From NCBI GenBank assembly GCA_963777625.1, contig CAVZRO010000005.1, positions 248,001 through 312,000 of the forward strand: DNA of 64,000 nucleotides, read 5' to 3'. This DNA is from DATDIC01 sp963777625. Its GTDB lineage: Bacteria; Pseudomonadota; Alphaproteobacteria; Acetobacterales; Acetobacteraceae. A program made the position numbers and the translations under genes. This document shows positions 1-9,187 of this stretch, piece by piece (positions within the stretch are counted from its first letter, which is position 1; the number at the start of each line of letters is the position of its first letter). Under the pieces are notes generated by a model. That model made no database searches. It had not been told where the DNA came from and saw nothing but the letters and a program-made list of their open reading frames with translations.

Positions 1-1
1 T

Positions 2-1672
2 GTCCTTGCCGTATCAGCGACTTCGCGCACCGCTGAGCGGGCGCGGCAGATCGCCGCGACGCTGGTCGCCGACTACCTCAACGGGCAACTGGATACGCAG
101 CGGAAGGCGCTCGACCAACTGGCGATGTGGCTTGAAGGCAAGCTGTCCGAGCTGAAAACGCGCGTCGCGGAGACCCAGACGCAAATCCAAACCCTGAAGG
201 CGCAAAGCGGATTCACCGATACCGGCAAAGGCAGCCTCAAGCAGCAGCAGATCACCGATCTTACCACCCAGTTGACGCTGGCGCGTGCCGATCTGAGTGA
301 AAAACGTGCGCGGCTGGAGCAGGCGCGGCAACTTTCCCAGGGCAACGGCAGTCTGCTGGACATTCCAGAGACAGCGAACTCCAGCGTGATCAGTCAGCTC
401 CGCATGCAGCAATTGCTGCTCACGCAACAGGAAGAGCAGTTGCGGGCGAAACTTGGCGACCGCCATGCCCAGGTGCTGGCCGTTGCCGCCCAGTTGGCGG
501 ACCTCAATAAGCAGATTCAGGGCCAGGCCGCGCATATTCTGGGCGATCTGGAAAACAGCTACGACATTTCCCTGCGGCGGGAACAGGCGGTGGCGGATAG
601 CCTGAACAAGCTGACGGCCGTTCCGAGCGACACCGCCGCCTTTGTCAAGATCGAGCAATTGCAGCGGATCGCCGACGCCGACAGCAAGTTGTATGATGCG
701 TATCTTTCCCAGTACGACCAAATCGTCGCGCGCGAGGCGCTGGGAAGCAACGTTGAGCGGATCATTTCCCCAGCCTGGCTGCCGAGCGATCCCATTTTCC
801 CGAGGCGCCTGCTGTTCTATATCGGCGCGGTGGGTTTCGGTGGTATGCTAGGGGTGGCGCTGGCACTGGCCGCGGATCTGTTGCAAACGCGCGTCAAGCT
901 CGGCGCGGAGGCCGAGCAGCTCTTCGGCTATCCGGTCATCGGCAATATCCCCAGCTTGCCCCGGCAAAGGTCACGCCGGTTGCGGCGGGACGGCAACCGG
1001 GGCCTCGTGCGCAGCGTGGTAACCGAAACATTCTCGCCGGTGAATGAAGCGATCCGCGCCATGCGGGTAAGCCTGCGGCTGTCGAATCTCGATCGCGAGT
1101 TGAAGGTGATTCTGGTGACCTCTGCCCTGCCGGCGGAAGGAAAGTCGGCGGTCGCCGCGCTGCTCGCCGCTTCCAGCGCCGCCGCCGGGCAGCGCACCGT
1201 TCTGGTCGATTGTGATGTCCGCGGCCGCCGGGTTTCACGGGAGTTTGGAGCGCAGCATCCCGGCCTGACCGATCTGTTGGCCGGTAACGCCGATTTGCCC
1301 GCGGTCACGTTGTGCGATCCCGACAGCGGCTGTCACGTCATTCCGGCCGGATCGCGAATACCGAATCCCGGGGACACGCTGGGCTCCCGCCAGATGGCGG
1401 AATTCATGACCCATTTGCGGGCGGAGTATGATTACATCGTCATCGATACGCCCCCACTGCTGTCGGTTGTCGACGCGTTGGTACTGGCAACGATGGCGGA
1501 CAAGGTCCTTATGGTGATCGACGGCAGTCACAGTCACAGTGACAGCGTCACGGAGGCGTTTCGGCTGCTTCGGCCGGAAGCCCGCCGCATTGCCGGGATT
1601 GCCTTCAACAAGGTGGGGCCCGACCAGTTGCGGCACTACGGGTATTACGGCGCCTATGGTGAGGCGGCGTAA
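2..1672 (+). CDS. Wzc-type polysaccharide copolymerase / tyrosine autokinase (5' end outside window)
   Basis: The frame is open to the window edge, so the N-terminus is missing; 556 residues are visible. The first part is a long helical, Gln/Lys-rich periplasmic segment (coiled-coil, GNVR type). A membrane helix follows near 805-885, then a cytoplasmic P-loop domain: Walker A-like PAEGKS (about 1129-1146), Walker A' VLVDCD (about 1201-1218), Walker B YIVIDTPP (about 1432-1455). The protein ends in a tyrosine cluster, YGYYGAYGEAA, typical of the autophosphorylated tail of BY-kinases. The family controls chain length and export of Wzx/Wzy-dependent polysaccharides together with a Wza-type porin, which is encoded here at 17069-18265. 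High confidence in the family; the substrate polymer is unknown. Confidence 0.92.
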   Translation, partial: VLAVSATSRTAERARQIAATLVADYLNGQLDTQRKALDQLAMWLEGKLSELKTRVAETQTQIQTLKAQSGFTDTGKGSLKQQQITDLTTQLTLARADLSEKRARLEQARQLSQGNGSLLDIPETANSSVISQLRMQQLLLTQQEEQLRAKLGDRHAQVLAVAAQLADLNKQIQGQAAHILGDLENSYDISLRREQAVADSLNKLTAVPSDTAAFVKIEQLQRIADADSKLYDAYLSQYDQIVAREALGSNVERIISPAWLPSDPIFPRRLLFYIGAVGFGGMLGVALALAADLLQTRVKLGAEAEQLFGYPVIGNIPSLPRQRSRRLRRDGNRGLVRSVVTETFSPVNEAIRAMRVSLRLSNLDRELKVILVTSALPAEGKSAVAALLAASSAAAGQRTVLVDCDVRGRRVSREFGAQHPGLTDLLAGNADLPAVTLCDPDSGCHVIPAGSRIPNPGDTLGSRQMAEFMTHLRAEYDYIVIDTPPLLSVVDALVLATMADKVLMVIDGSHSHSDSVTEAFRLLRPEARRIAGIAFNKVGPDQLRHYGYYGAYGEAA

Positions 1673-2127
1673 ACCGCCGCCGCTGGATCGTTCGATCCGA
1701 AACGCCATCAGCGGCCGCCCCCTAACACACGCGTGGCTGCGCACGTGCCGCCGCCCTTCGCTATCTCGCCGCGCGGGAAGCCTCGGTTCCACGGATCGAG
1801 ATTGTTGTTGATCCTTATACGGGACATTGTCCACTGCGCACGGCCAGCGCCGGTATGGAGCACCAACAATGTCACGCCGATAACCGGAGGGACGATGCGG
1901 GACGCAGCGGTTGCCGGAAATGGAATACGCTCTAGAACGATGTCTATGACGGAATGGTTGTCGCATGATGGTGCAGTCGACCGCTTTCCTGAGTTGGCCG
2001 CTGAGTCGTCCCCCGGGTGAAATTCAGTGCTTGTCTAAGCCTGTGAGTTTCCATTATAAGTTTCCGAGGAAAATGCCTGCGTTTATGGTGACTGACAGGC
2101 GCCAGGACCTACTCGAGGTTGTCGTCA
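1673..2127. other. Intergenic region, 455 bp
   Basis: No convincing gene. A short perfect palindrome GGATCG-TT-CGATCC lies just after the kinase stop (1685-1698), but no T-tract follows, so it is not a clear terminator. GAGG at 2115-2118 is the ribosome site for the next gene. Confidence 0.5.
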
Positions 2128-3030
2128 ATGTCTCTGCATCAACCGGAGCCGCTTCTTGCTTTAGAAGGGGTTGAGTTTGCCGGCAGCTACAATCGCACGC
2201 CGTTCGGCTTCAGCCATAACCTGCATAGGCTCGATCTGTTCAAGGACGATGCCCTGCGCGCCTTGTGCTGTACCTTCGCCGATCACCCCGACGATTACTT
2301 CGTATCACGCAGCGCTCCGACACCCGGAACGACGTTCTATGCCGTACCACCCACGGATCTGAAGCCGCACGAAGCCTTTGATCAATTGACCGCCGGTTCA
2401 TATAAGATCCTTTTGAAAAGACTGGAGCGGCATGACCAGCGATTCCGAGAGCTGCTTACGAAGCTCTTCCAGCAAGTCAAGGATCAGCTCCGCCCGAACG
2501 GTTTCAGCTGCGACGTGGTCCGACTGGAATCCTCGATTTTCATCAGCGCAGCTTCGACAACGACCCCCTTCCATTTTGATCCGGAGGTCAACTTCTTCTG
2601 CCAGGTTGAGGGCGAAAAGATCTACCATCTCTATCCTCCTAGCGAACTCGCGGAAGAAGAGCTTGAACCGCTTTATGTGCGGGCGACCGTGGATATAGGG
2701 CAAGTCGATCTTGCCCGTCGCAATGCCTCCGCGGAGCATATCTTCCCGCTATCGCCCGGGAGTGGCCTGCATCAACCCCAAGACGCTCCACACTGGGTCG
2801 AAACATCCCATGCACGCTCGGTCTCGTACACTTTTGTTTACGAGACGCGGACATCCCGCAGCCTCTCGCGTGTCCGCTCCTTCAACTACTATCTGCGCCG
2901 GTCGAACCTCGAGCCATCGCGGCCTGGCGTGAACCCAACCCGGGACGCGCTCAAATCAGGCATGATGGCGGCGCTCATTCCCGCCCGCCAGCAGGTGGGC
3001 AAGACGCTCCGGCGATGGTCTCACCGGTGA
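2128..3030 (+). CDS. Cupin/JmjC-like Fe(II)-dependent oxygenase-type protein
   Basis: 300 residues from ATG 2128, preferred over TTG 2119 because GAGG (2115-2118) lies 9 bases upstream. It has an HFD metal-binding pair (the HxD motif) in TTPFHFDPEVNFF, and a distal histidine in APHWVET, spaced as in cupin_8/JmjC double-stranded beta-helix oxygenases. The segment GEKIYHLYPP after the HxD is typical of this family. Such proteins hydroxylate proteins or small molecules using 2-oxoglutarate. Its stop codon directly abuts the stop of the convergent methyltransferase gene. The position inside the polysaccharide locus suggests modification of a glycan or of a biosynthetic protein, but the substrate cannot be read from sequence. 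Confidence 0.75.
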   Translation: MSLHQPEPLLALEGVEFAGSYNRTPFGFSHNLHRLDLFKDDALRALCCTFADHPDDYFVSRSAPTPGTTFYAVPPTDLKPHEAFDQLTAGSYKILLKRLERHDQRFRELLTKLFQQVKDQLRPNGFSCDVVRLESSIFISAASTTTPFHFDPEVNFFCQVEGEKIYHLYPPSELAEEELEPLYVRATVDIGQVDLARRNASAEHIFPLSPGSGLHQPQDAPHWVETSHARSVSYTFVYETRTSRSLSRVRSFNYYLRRSNLEPSRPGVNPTRDALKSGMMAALIPARQQVGKTLRRWSHR

Positions 3031-3855
3031 TCATCGTCCTGGGCCGTCGGACTTGCTCAAGCGGAAATGGAAACCGCTGAAAGACGCAATGGAATGTTCC
3101 GGATAGAATGGGATAAAACAGCCGAGCCCGGGGTTGTTCCAGCTATCCGCCATGACGTATCCCAGTGCCTCGAACTGCCCGACAAACTCGGACCGGTTGA
3201 AAAGATGGTACGGGCACAAGGAGGTACCCATGTTCTGTATCGTCACTGCATGCGGCTGGTCATAGACTGGAATTTTGTTCAGCAGAACATGGGCCGGAAG
3301 GCATCTTACCTCGCGCAGCACCGCAAACGGCTCACTGATGAACTGCAAGGCGCCAGCGGAGAGCAAAATATCCGCGCCATTCAGTCTCTCAAGTGTGGTG
3401 GTGAACGTTAAGCCCGTGCACTTCTCCGCATCACACAGCCGCCGGCCAAGGTCGACCACGGCTGGCACATCGCTGACGACCCATTCCAGATCATCGGGAT
3501 AGTGGATATGATTGCGGTATGCGTAAAAGCTTACGCCGATATTGCCTCCCCAATCGAACACGACCGTCCCCGCCTTCAGCAGTTGGGTCAACCAGAACAG
3601 CACTGGATAGTCATAGGCCGACAAGAAACTCCTTGCATGCGCCACGCGATCCGACGAGCCCGGATTGTCGAAACCGATCGACCGGGCTCGCGGAATGGCG
3701 TCGACCGCTTCGCCGAACCCGCGATAGATACCTCGGAACATTCTCCGTTGCCCGACGGCATGTTCAAAATACCAGTTGTAGACTGGCGACAATGGGATTC
3801 GAAGCAACGGCGATCGAACCGCGCCGATGGCGGCTAACCTGGTGACGGATCGCAT
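3031..3855 (-). CDS. TIGR04325-type methyltransferase
   Basis: 274 residues from ATG 3855, which has GGGAGC five bases upstream (3861-3866 on the plus strand); a longer frame to 3972 has no such site. The SAM-binding glycine motif is VFDWGGNIGVSFY, followed by WVVSDVP and a later LLSAGALQFI strand. This order matches the TIGR04325 putative methyltransferases found in surface polysaccharide clusters. The N-terminus has a basic, partly hydrophobic stretch. It likely methylates a sugar or intermediate of the local glycan; the acceptor is unknown. It is transcribed opposite to its neighbours, with about 320 bp before the divergent sulfotransferase. Confidence 0.75.
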   Translation of the reverse strand: MRSVTRLAAIGAVRSPLLRIPLSPVYNWYFEHAVGQRRMFRGIYRGFGEAVDAIPRARSIGFDNPGSSDRVAHARSFLSAYDYPVLFWLTQLLKAGTVVFDWGGNIGVSFYAYRNHIHYPDDLEWVVSDVPAVVDLGRRLCDAEKCTGLTFTTTLERLNGADILLSAGALQFISEPFAVLREVRCLPAHVLLNKIPVYDQPHAVTIQNMGTSLCPYHLFNRSEFVGQFEALGYVMADSWNNPGLGCFIPFYPEHSIASFSGFHFRLSKSDGPGR

Positions 3856-4177
3856 TTTGTGCTCCCAAGCACGTTTTAGCTTGACAGATATATACTGCTG
3901 GATTACCGCTATTAGAAATGATTTATCGGTGCGTTGGCGACATACTATATTAGCGGGCCGCGTCGTATTCAAGATTTACGCCTATCTCCGAAAAGGGCCC
4001 GGGGTCCTCAGGCTAGGCCAATGCTGGATGTTGCCCACCGCTTCGATCACCGGCCGCCTCCAATCACCCGTTTCAGGGCGCATGAGATCAACCGTGATAC
4101 ACCGCGCTCATCGGTACACAGGCGGTCCTTCCGATCGCTCCTGCGCCGGCTTCCCTCCGAACGCTTAGGAATCAGCT

Positions 4178-5131
4178 ATGGCATACATTGACTCGCAGAC
4201 CCTGGGAAAGCCGTCGGCCCGGCCAGAGATCCTGATCTTCTTTCACGTACCAAAAACCGGCGGTACCACGATGGACGGCATTCTCAGCCGTTGCTTTCCC
4301 GGCCCGCAGCACTTCGATGGTGCGCTTGCCGACAACAAATCCGCCCTCTCCATCCGTCCCCGCGACAAGATCGAGGCAAAATACAGCGCTCTTTCCGCGA
4401 CGGAGCGGCAGGCCATCCGCTGTTTGATGGGGACTATCTACCCCATGGGCATTCACACCATGCTGGACCGTACGGCAAAATATTTTACCGTGCTTCGTCA
4501 TCCCGTCGCTCGATCGGCATCGCATTTCTTCAACAACCGTAAGTTGCCCCACCAGCCGTTTTATCATCGCGTCAAGGACATGACGTTGGACGAGTACCTC
4601 GATAGTGGGATCGGCATCGAGTCTCTCGATTACCAGGTGCGGCTTCTGTGCGGGTGTCCGGAATTGGATGTACCCCGGCATCCCACCGGCGGTCCGATCT
4701 CGGCTCCGCCCGTAGGCCCACACCATCTCGAACTGGCAAAACGCAACATCGAGAAGCATTTCATTGCCGCCGCGCCGCTCGAGTCCTTCAACACCTTGCT
4801 GCTGGTGCTGCGGGCCATTTACGGCTGGAATCTATGGCAGATCCTGTTTGTCCGCCACAACGTGGGCAAGGACGATGCCCCACAACAACCCGAGACGATC
4901 TCGGCCGCCAGCCGTCAGCGTTTGGAAGAAACCAACCGCTACGACATGGCACTTTACCAGTGGGTAAAGGACCGTTTCGCGGAGCAGACAAAATCGATGG
5001 AACCCGAGCTGTCGCGCGACCTGCGTCGCTTTGAAACGCTTAACTCGGTTGCGCAGCGGGTAAGACAGACCACGCCGGACCCGGTCGCCAGATCGATCAG
5101 CCAACTCTTGTCCACCATCCGGGCCGCATAG
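4178..5131 (+). CDS. Sulfotransferase family protein
   Basis: 317 residues. The 5'-phosphosulfate-binding loop is FHVPKTGGTTMDGIL near residue 25, and the 3'-phosphate-binding motif is FTVLRHPVARSASHF near residue 107; these define PAPS-dependent sulfotransferases (Sulfotransfer_2-like). AGGA 8 bases before the ATG supports the start. The family moves sulfate from PAPS to a hydroxyl or amine, here most plausibly on the exopolysaccharide or a lipid-linked repeat unit. It precedes the flippase gene by 50 bp in the same direction. No PAPS synthesis genes are in the window. Confidence 0.85.
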   Translation: MAYIDSQTLGKPSARPEILIFFHVPKTGGTTMDGILSRCFPGPQHFDGALADNKSALSIRPRDKIEAKYSALSATERQAIRCLMGTIYPMGIHTMLDRTAKYFTVLRHPVARSASHFFNNRKLPHQPFYHRVKDMTLDEYLDSGIGIESLDYQVRLLCGCPELDVPRHPTGGPISAPPVGPHHLELAKRNIEKHFIAAAPLESFNTLLLVLRAIYGWNLWQILFVRHNVGKDDAPQQPETISAASRQRLEETNRYDMALYQWVKDRFAEQTKSMEPELSRDLRRFETLNSVAQRVRQTTPDPVARSISQLLSTIRAA

Positions 5132-5181
5132 GCTGGTCCCGCCGGCAACTTGACCGGCGGCAAATAGCCGGCCTTCCCAGC

Positions 5182-6657
5182 ATGCGCGCGATTTCTTTTG
5201 ATCCGCCTGAAAAAAATCTGCGCGACCGCGTCATGCGAGGCGCCGCATCCACGTATACCGCCCAAATCATCCGGTTTGTCATTCAGTTCGTGTCGGTCGT
5301 CATAATGTCCCGATTGCTGACGCCAATCGACTTCGGACTTCTCGCTATGGTGACGCCCATCTATGGCTTGATAGTCTTGTTTCAGGATTTCGGTTTTACA
5401 CAGGCAACCATTCAGCAGCGTCAGATCACCCATTTGCAAGTCACGGATCTGTTCTGGATCAACCTGGCAATCAGTGCCGGTTTCGCGTTTCTCCTGCTTC
5501 TGCTGGCACCGGTCATTGGCTGGTTCTATGGCGACAACCGCGTCATCAGCCTGACCCGGGCGTTCGCGGCACTCCTCGTCTTTGTTGCATTGCCGGCGCA
5601 GCATCTGGCCCTCATCAACCGGATGATGCGCTTCCAGTATCTGGCCGTCATGGATACATTGGCTTATCTCCTGGGGTTTCTGGGGTCGGTGCTTATCGCA
5701 TACACGCTTAGAAGCTACTGGGCTTTGTTCGCGACCCCGGCGATCATGGCAACCGTCACTGCCGTGGGTGCCTGGATCGGCAGCGGCTTTGTCCCCAACT
5801 GGCCACGACGGCGTCACGACGTCAGCGAACTGTTGCGGATGGGCCGCGGCTTCACCGGGTTCAACATATCTGCCTATATCTCACGCAATCTCGATAACGT
5901 TCTGATCGGACAGGCCTGGGGTAATTTCGCACTCGGTTTATACGATCGTGCCTACAGACTGCTTCTGTTCCCGCTCCAGCAGGTCCAGACCCCTTTAGCG
6001 CGAGTCATGTTGCCGACGCTCTCCAGGCTGCAGGACGACAATGCGCGCTACCGAACGGTCTATCTTCGGGCCGTTGGCCAGCTTTTGCTGGTTATGGAGC
6101 CAGTCACCATTTTCACGATCGCGACTGCTGACATACTCATACCAACTCTCCTCGGAGAACAATGGAAGGGCTCGGTACCTATTTTCCTGTGGCTTGGCTT
6201 GGCGGCATTGCAGCAGCCAATCAGCGGAACGACGAACTGGCTGTTCATTAGTCAGGGGCGCAGCCAATCTTACTTTTATTGGGGATTGTTTAACGTTGTA
6301 ACCTGTACGGCAGCCTTCCTGGCCGGCTTGCCATGGGGACCGGTCGGCGTTGCGGCTGCCTATTCGATTACCCAGATTTGTCCACGCATGCCGGTCATGT
6401 GGTGGATGGCAACACGTGCTGGCCCAGTGAAACTCGGCGATCTCTATAAGGCTGTGCTACCTCACGCTGTGGCGGGCGCCGCATCGTTCGCAGCCATAAT
6501 CTTGGTACGACACCTGACCACCATCGATGGAATCGCGCTGTTGCTTATAGCACTTTGTGTTTCATATGCGGTGGCGATGTTGGTGCTTGCGCTGATTCCG
6601 TCAGGCCGAGCGACGCTACGTGAGACGTGTTCCCTTGCCCTGGCGCTGCTGAGGTAG
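5182..6657 (+). CDS. Oligosaccharide flippase (Wzx/WzxC-like, MOP superfamily)
   Basis: 491 residues with about 12-14 hydrophobic segments. The N-terminal LRDRVMRGAASTYTAQ and MSRLLTPIDFGLLAMV pattern is the signature start of the PST/WzxC polysaccharide transporter group. It also has the characteristic SRNLDNVLIG and QQVQTPLARVMLPTLSRLQ segments. It would flip the undecaprenyl-linked repeat unit across the inner membrane. It probably forms a unit with the sulfotransferase upstream. A second, dissimilar flippase is at 9097-10521, so the locus may handle two glycans or one may be specialised. Confidence 0.9.
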   Translation: MRAISFDPPEKNLRDRVMRGAASTYTAQIIRFVIQFVSVVIMSRLLTPIDFGLLAMVTPIYGLIVLFQDFGFTQATIQQRQITHLQVTDLFWINLAISAGFAFLLLLLAPVIGWFYGDNRVISLTRAFAALLVFVALPAQHLALINRMMRFQYLAVMDTLAYLLGFLGSVLIAYTLRSYWALFATPAIMATVTAVGAWIGSGFVPNWPRRRHDVSELLRMGRGFTGFNISAYISRNLDNVLIGQAWGNFALGLYDRAYRLLLFPLQQVQTPLARVMLPTLSRLQDDNARYRTVYLRAVGQLLLVMEPVTIFTIATADILIPTLLGEQWKGSVPIFLWLGLAALQQPISGTTNWLFISQGRSQSYFYWGLFNVVTCTAAFLAGLPWGPVGVAAAYSITQICPRMPVMWWMATRAGPVKLGDLYKAVLPHAVAGAASFAAIILVRHLTTIDGIALLLIALCVSYAVAMLVLALIPSGRATLRETCSLALALLR

Positions 6658-6707
6658 TGCAAATTCTCGCCGGCCTTCCGTAGAAGCACGCGGATGCCGG
6701 CACCACG

Positions 6708-7940
6708 CTACCGAGGGTTCAGCTTCCCCGCAAACTCCTGAACGCGCACGCTGGAAGCAGGCTCGGTAAACAGGGCGGATCGATGACCGGTTGCCGCTAA
6801 GTCAACGAAAGCTGCCACGTAATCGGCGGCGATACGGATGGAGCTTTGATCTGGCCGGCGACCGAACAACAATGAGGAGCCGGATAGGTAAAGAAAATCG
6901 GCGAAGTCATCGTGCTTCGAGCCCTGTATCGTCACGCTTACACCGCCGTAGGTCGTGAGCGCCATGTTCAGACGCTGCTCGGTTTCATGGCTGAGGATTG
7001 CAGGAAATCGGCGCTGCGGATCAGCGACGGTCGTCTCGGCCAAGGTCGGCCACTGACCACCATCGGAAATATGCATGAACGGCTGCCGTATCCATCCACC
7101 CGGCGCGGCATCGAACAGCCAGCCATCTATATCGACCGCCGCCTTCACCCGCGCATCCAGCCAGCAGATCTGTACCGCGAGCGCGCCGCCAAACGAATGC
7201 CCGACAGCCGCAAGACGATCCATGTTCAGCCGCCCGGCAAATCGACCCGAAGGATCGTCCCGGTCGAGCGCGACCAATGCGTCGACAACCTGAAGCGCGC
7301 TCCGGCTCACGCGGTCCAGCCTTGCGTTGGCGATCCGCACCGTGCGCGCGAAAGCGTCCGCCGACGAGAAATCCATGTCGGCGACGCGCTGTGGACCGGA
7401 CGAGCCGGCGGCTTGACCACAGCCCGGCGAATCATAGCCCATCGCGGCGACGATGAAGCCGCGGCTGGCGAGGTCTTGAACCAAGGCGGTGTTATCGCCG
7501 CGGCCGCCCGACCAGCCCGGCAGAAACAGCAGCACGGGATAGCTCGCCTGCGTCGTGGCGACCGGAGCACCCAGCAGCGCATCGGTTCGTACCCATTGCC
7601 GCAGCGGCAGCAATCCCGCCGACCAACTGTACGGGGCCCGTTTAAGGCCAGCAGCCTGGCCTGCCGGATACCAGAGCTGAACGTCCAGGCGACACTCCGG
7701 CGCAACCGCCGCGGCCCCATCATTGCCCGCGCGGCGGTAATCCCAGCGCAGTGTCCCGACCAAAAACGGACCCGCGGGGGCCGGCAGCATCGGGATGATG
7801 GGCTTCGCTGTCAGATTCACCCCGACAGCTATGCCGGCGACAGCTACGGCCGCAACCGCGAACAACCAGAGCATCCGGTACCGCATCCGCGCGACGTGGG
7901 TCCACGGGGTTCGGCCCCTTGCCATAAACACCGCCGTCAC
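6708..7940 (-). CDS. Alpha/beta hydrolase, PAF-acetylhydrolase-like
   Basis: 410 residues. An N-terminal membrane anchor or signal (LWLFAVAAVAVAGIAVGV) is followed by a mature hydrolase. It shows LFLPGWSGG (oxyanion strand), the nucleophile elbow GHSFGG with its serine, AAVDIDGWLF (likely acid strand) and GSKHDDFADF (likely catalytic histidine). The order fits the PAF-AH II/dienelactone hydrolase group (PF03403-like). Being exported and inside a polysaccharide locus, it could be a deacylase or esterase acting on the polymer or on lipids. That role is inference. Confidence 0.7.
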   Translation of the reverse strand: MTAVFMARGRTPWTHVARMRYRMLWLFAVAAVAVAGIAVGVNLTAKPIIPMLPAPAGPFLVGTLRWDYRRAGNDGAAAVAPECRLDVQLWYPAGQAAGLKRAPYSWSAGLLPLRQWVRTDALLGAPVATTQASYPVLLFLPGWSGGRGDNTALVQDLASRGFIVAAMGYDSPGCGQAAGSSGPQRVADMDFSSADAFARTVRIANARLDRVSRSALQVVDALVALDRDDPSGRFAGRLNMDRLAAVGHSFGGALAVQICWLDARVKAAVDIDGWLFDAAPGGWIRQPFMHISDGGQWPTLAETTVADPQRRFPAILSHETEQRLNMALTTYGGVSVTIQGSKHDDFADFLYLSGSSLLFGRRPDQSSIRIAADYVAAFVDLAATGHRSALFTEPASSVRVQEFAGKLNPR

Positions 7941-8136
7941 ACCAATTGTTTCAGCACCCTATACCGACGGCGGGGACAATGCGCCGCAAATCTCTCGTGC
8001 GGACCGCAGCGACCGCGTAATCGGAGCTTCCGGGAGCGCGCGCCCTCATGCTAGACAGCGATGTAACGACCTTTCGGCTGTCGGGGAACGCTCCCGGTTC
8101 GCCGCCTGAAATAACGGACAACCCCGCGGATTTAAT

Positions 8137-9187
8137 GTGACGACCAGCCCCCCTGCACCGCCCAAAATTTCGGTCATAATACCCACCCGTGGCCGGCCGC
8201 GGTTGCTGCTGCGTGCGCTGCAAAGTGCGCTGACCCAGACCCTCCGGCAGATCGAAGTCATCGTCGTCGTCGACGGACCGGACAACGATACGGTGGTTTC
8301 GCTTCGTACCGATATCGGACGCGCGCCTCAGGATAATCGTCAATCCGCGCTCTCTCGGTGCCGCCGGCGCACGCAGCGCCGGTGTGGAGCATGCCCGGGG
8401 GGAGTGGGTTGCGTTGCTTGACGACGACGATGAATGGCTGCCTCACAAGCTTGAGCGACAGATCAGTTGCGTCGGCTCGCAAGCCAATGTCCTGGTCGGC
8501 TGTCTCAGCCGGGTGATCACGCCCATCGCCACCTACGTCTGGCCTGAGGAAATCTACGACGGCACGGTGCCGCTGGGTGACTACCTGTTCGACCGGCGCA
8601 GCATGTTTGCAGGATCGAGCTTCATCCAGACATCGAGCTACCTGCTCCGGCGAGCAACCTTCAGGGTATGTCCGTTCCGCGTCGGCACGCCGCACGATGA
8701 TTGGGACTTCCTGCTGCGCCTGTCACGCTTGCCGGCGGCAGACATCAAAATTGTCCCGGAAGTTCTTGTGAACGTCTATTTCGAGGAACGGCGGCCGTCC
8801 CTCGGCAGCACCAACACCTGGCGGGAGTCGCTGTCATGGCTTGATGAAATCGCGCCGATGCTGTCTCGTCGTGCCTATAGCGGCTTCTGCCTCGGCGTGA
8901 TCGGTTCACGCGCGGCGCATGAACGCGCCTTTGCGGCGTTCGCCATCGTGCTGCGGAAAGCCCTGACGAACGGCTCTCCCACCCTCTGGCAGGTGCTCGT
9001 GTATTTGGCTTTTTGGGCGATTCCGCAAAGTCTGCGTCGACAGGTCCGCGCGGTCTTTCGCGGCCGGCGGCTGCCGCCGGCACAGGCGGGCATCGCTCAG
9101 CCTTCCGCCGATCCCGCACCTGCAAGGAACCCCGCCAGCGCCTCACGAACACCGCTGACTTTTAGCGTAATCAGTCCACCAAAATAG
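8137..9187 (+). pseudogene. GT2 family glycosyltransferase, one frameshift
   Basis: From GTG 8137 the frame reads KISVIIPTRGRP...QIEVIVVVDG, the classic GT2 N-terminus. At about 8316-8318 it shifts: one extra G in ATCGGAC. The +1 frame then continues perfectly with DARLRIIVNPRSLGAAGARSAG and the DDDDEW metal-binding motif, through to 9187. Removing one base gives 349 residues, a normal length. The 3' end overlaps the convergent flippase gene by 91 bp. It is either a real single-base mutation or a base-calling error; the clean frames on both sides favour the second. GT2 enzymes add a sugar from a nucleotide donor to the lipid-linked repeat unit. Confidence 0.8.

Noticed and set aside
1685..1698. 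Palindrome GGATCG-TT-CGATCC after the kinase gene as a terminator
   Set aside because: Short stem with a two-base loop and no T-tract.
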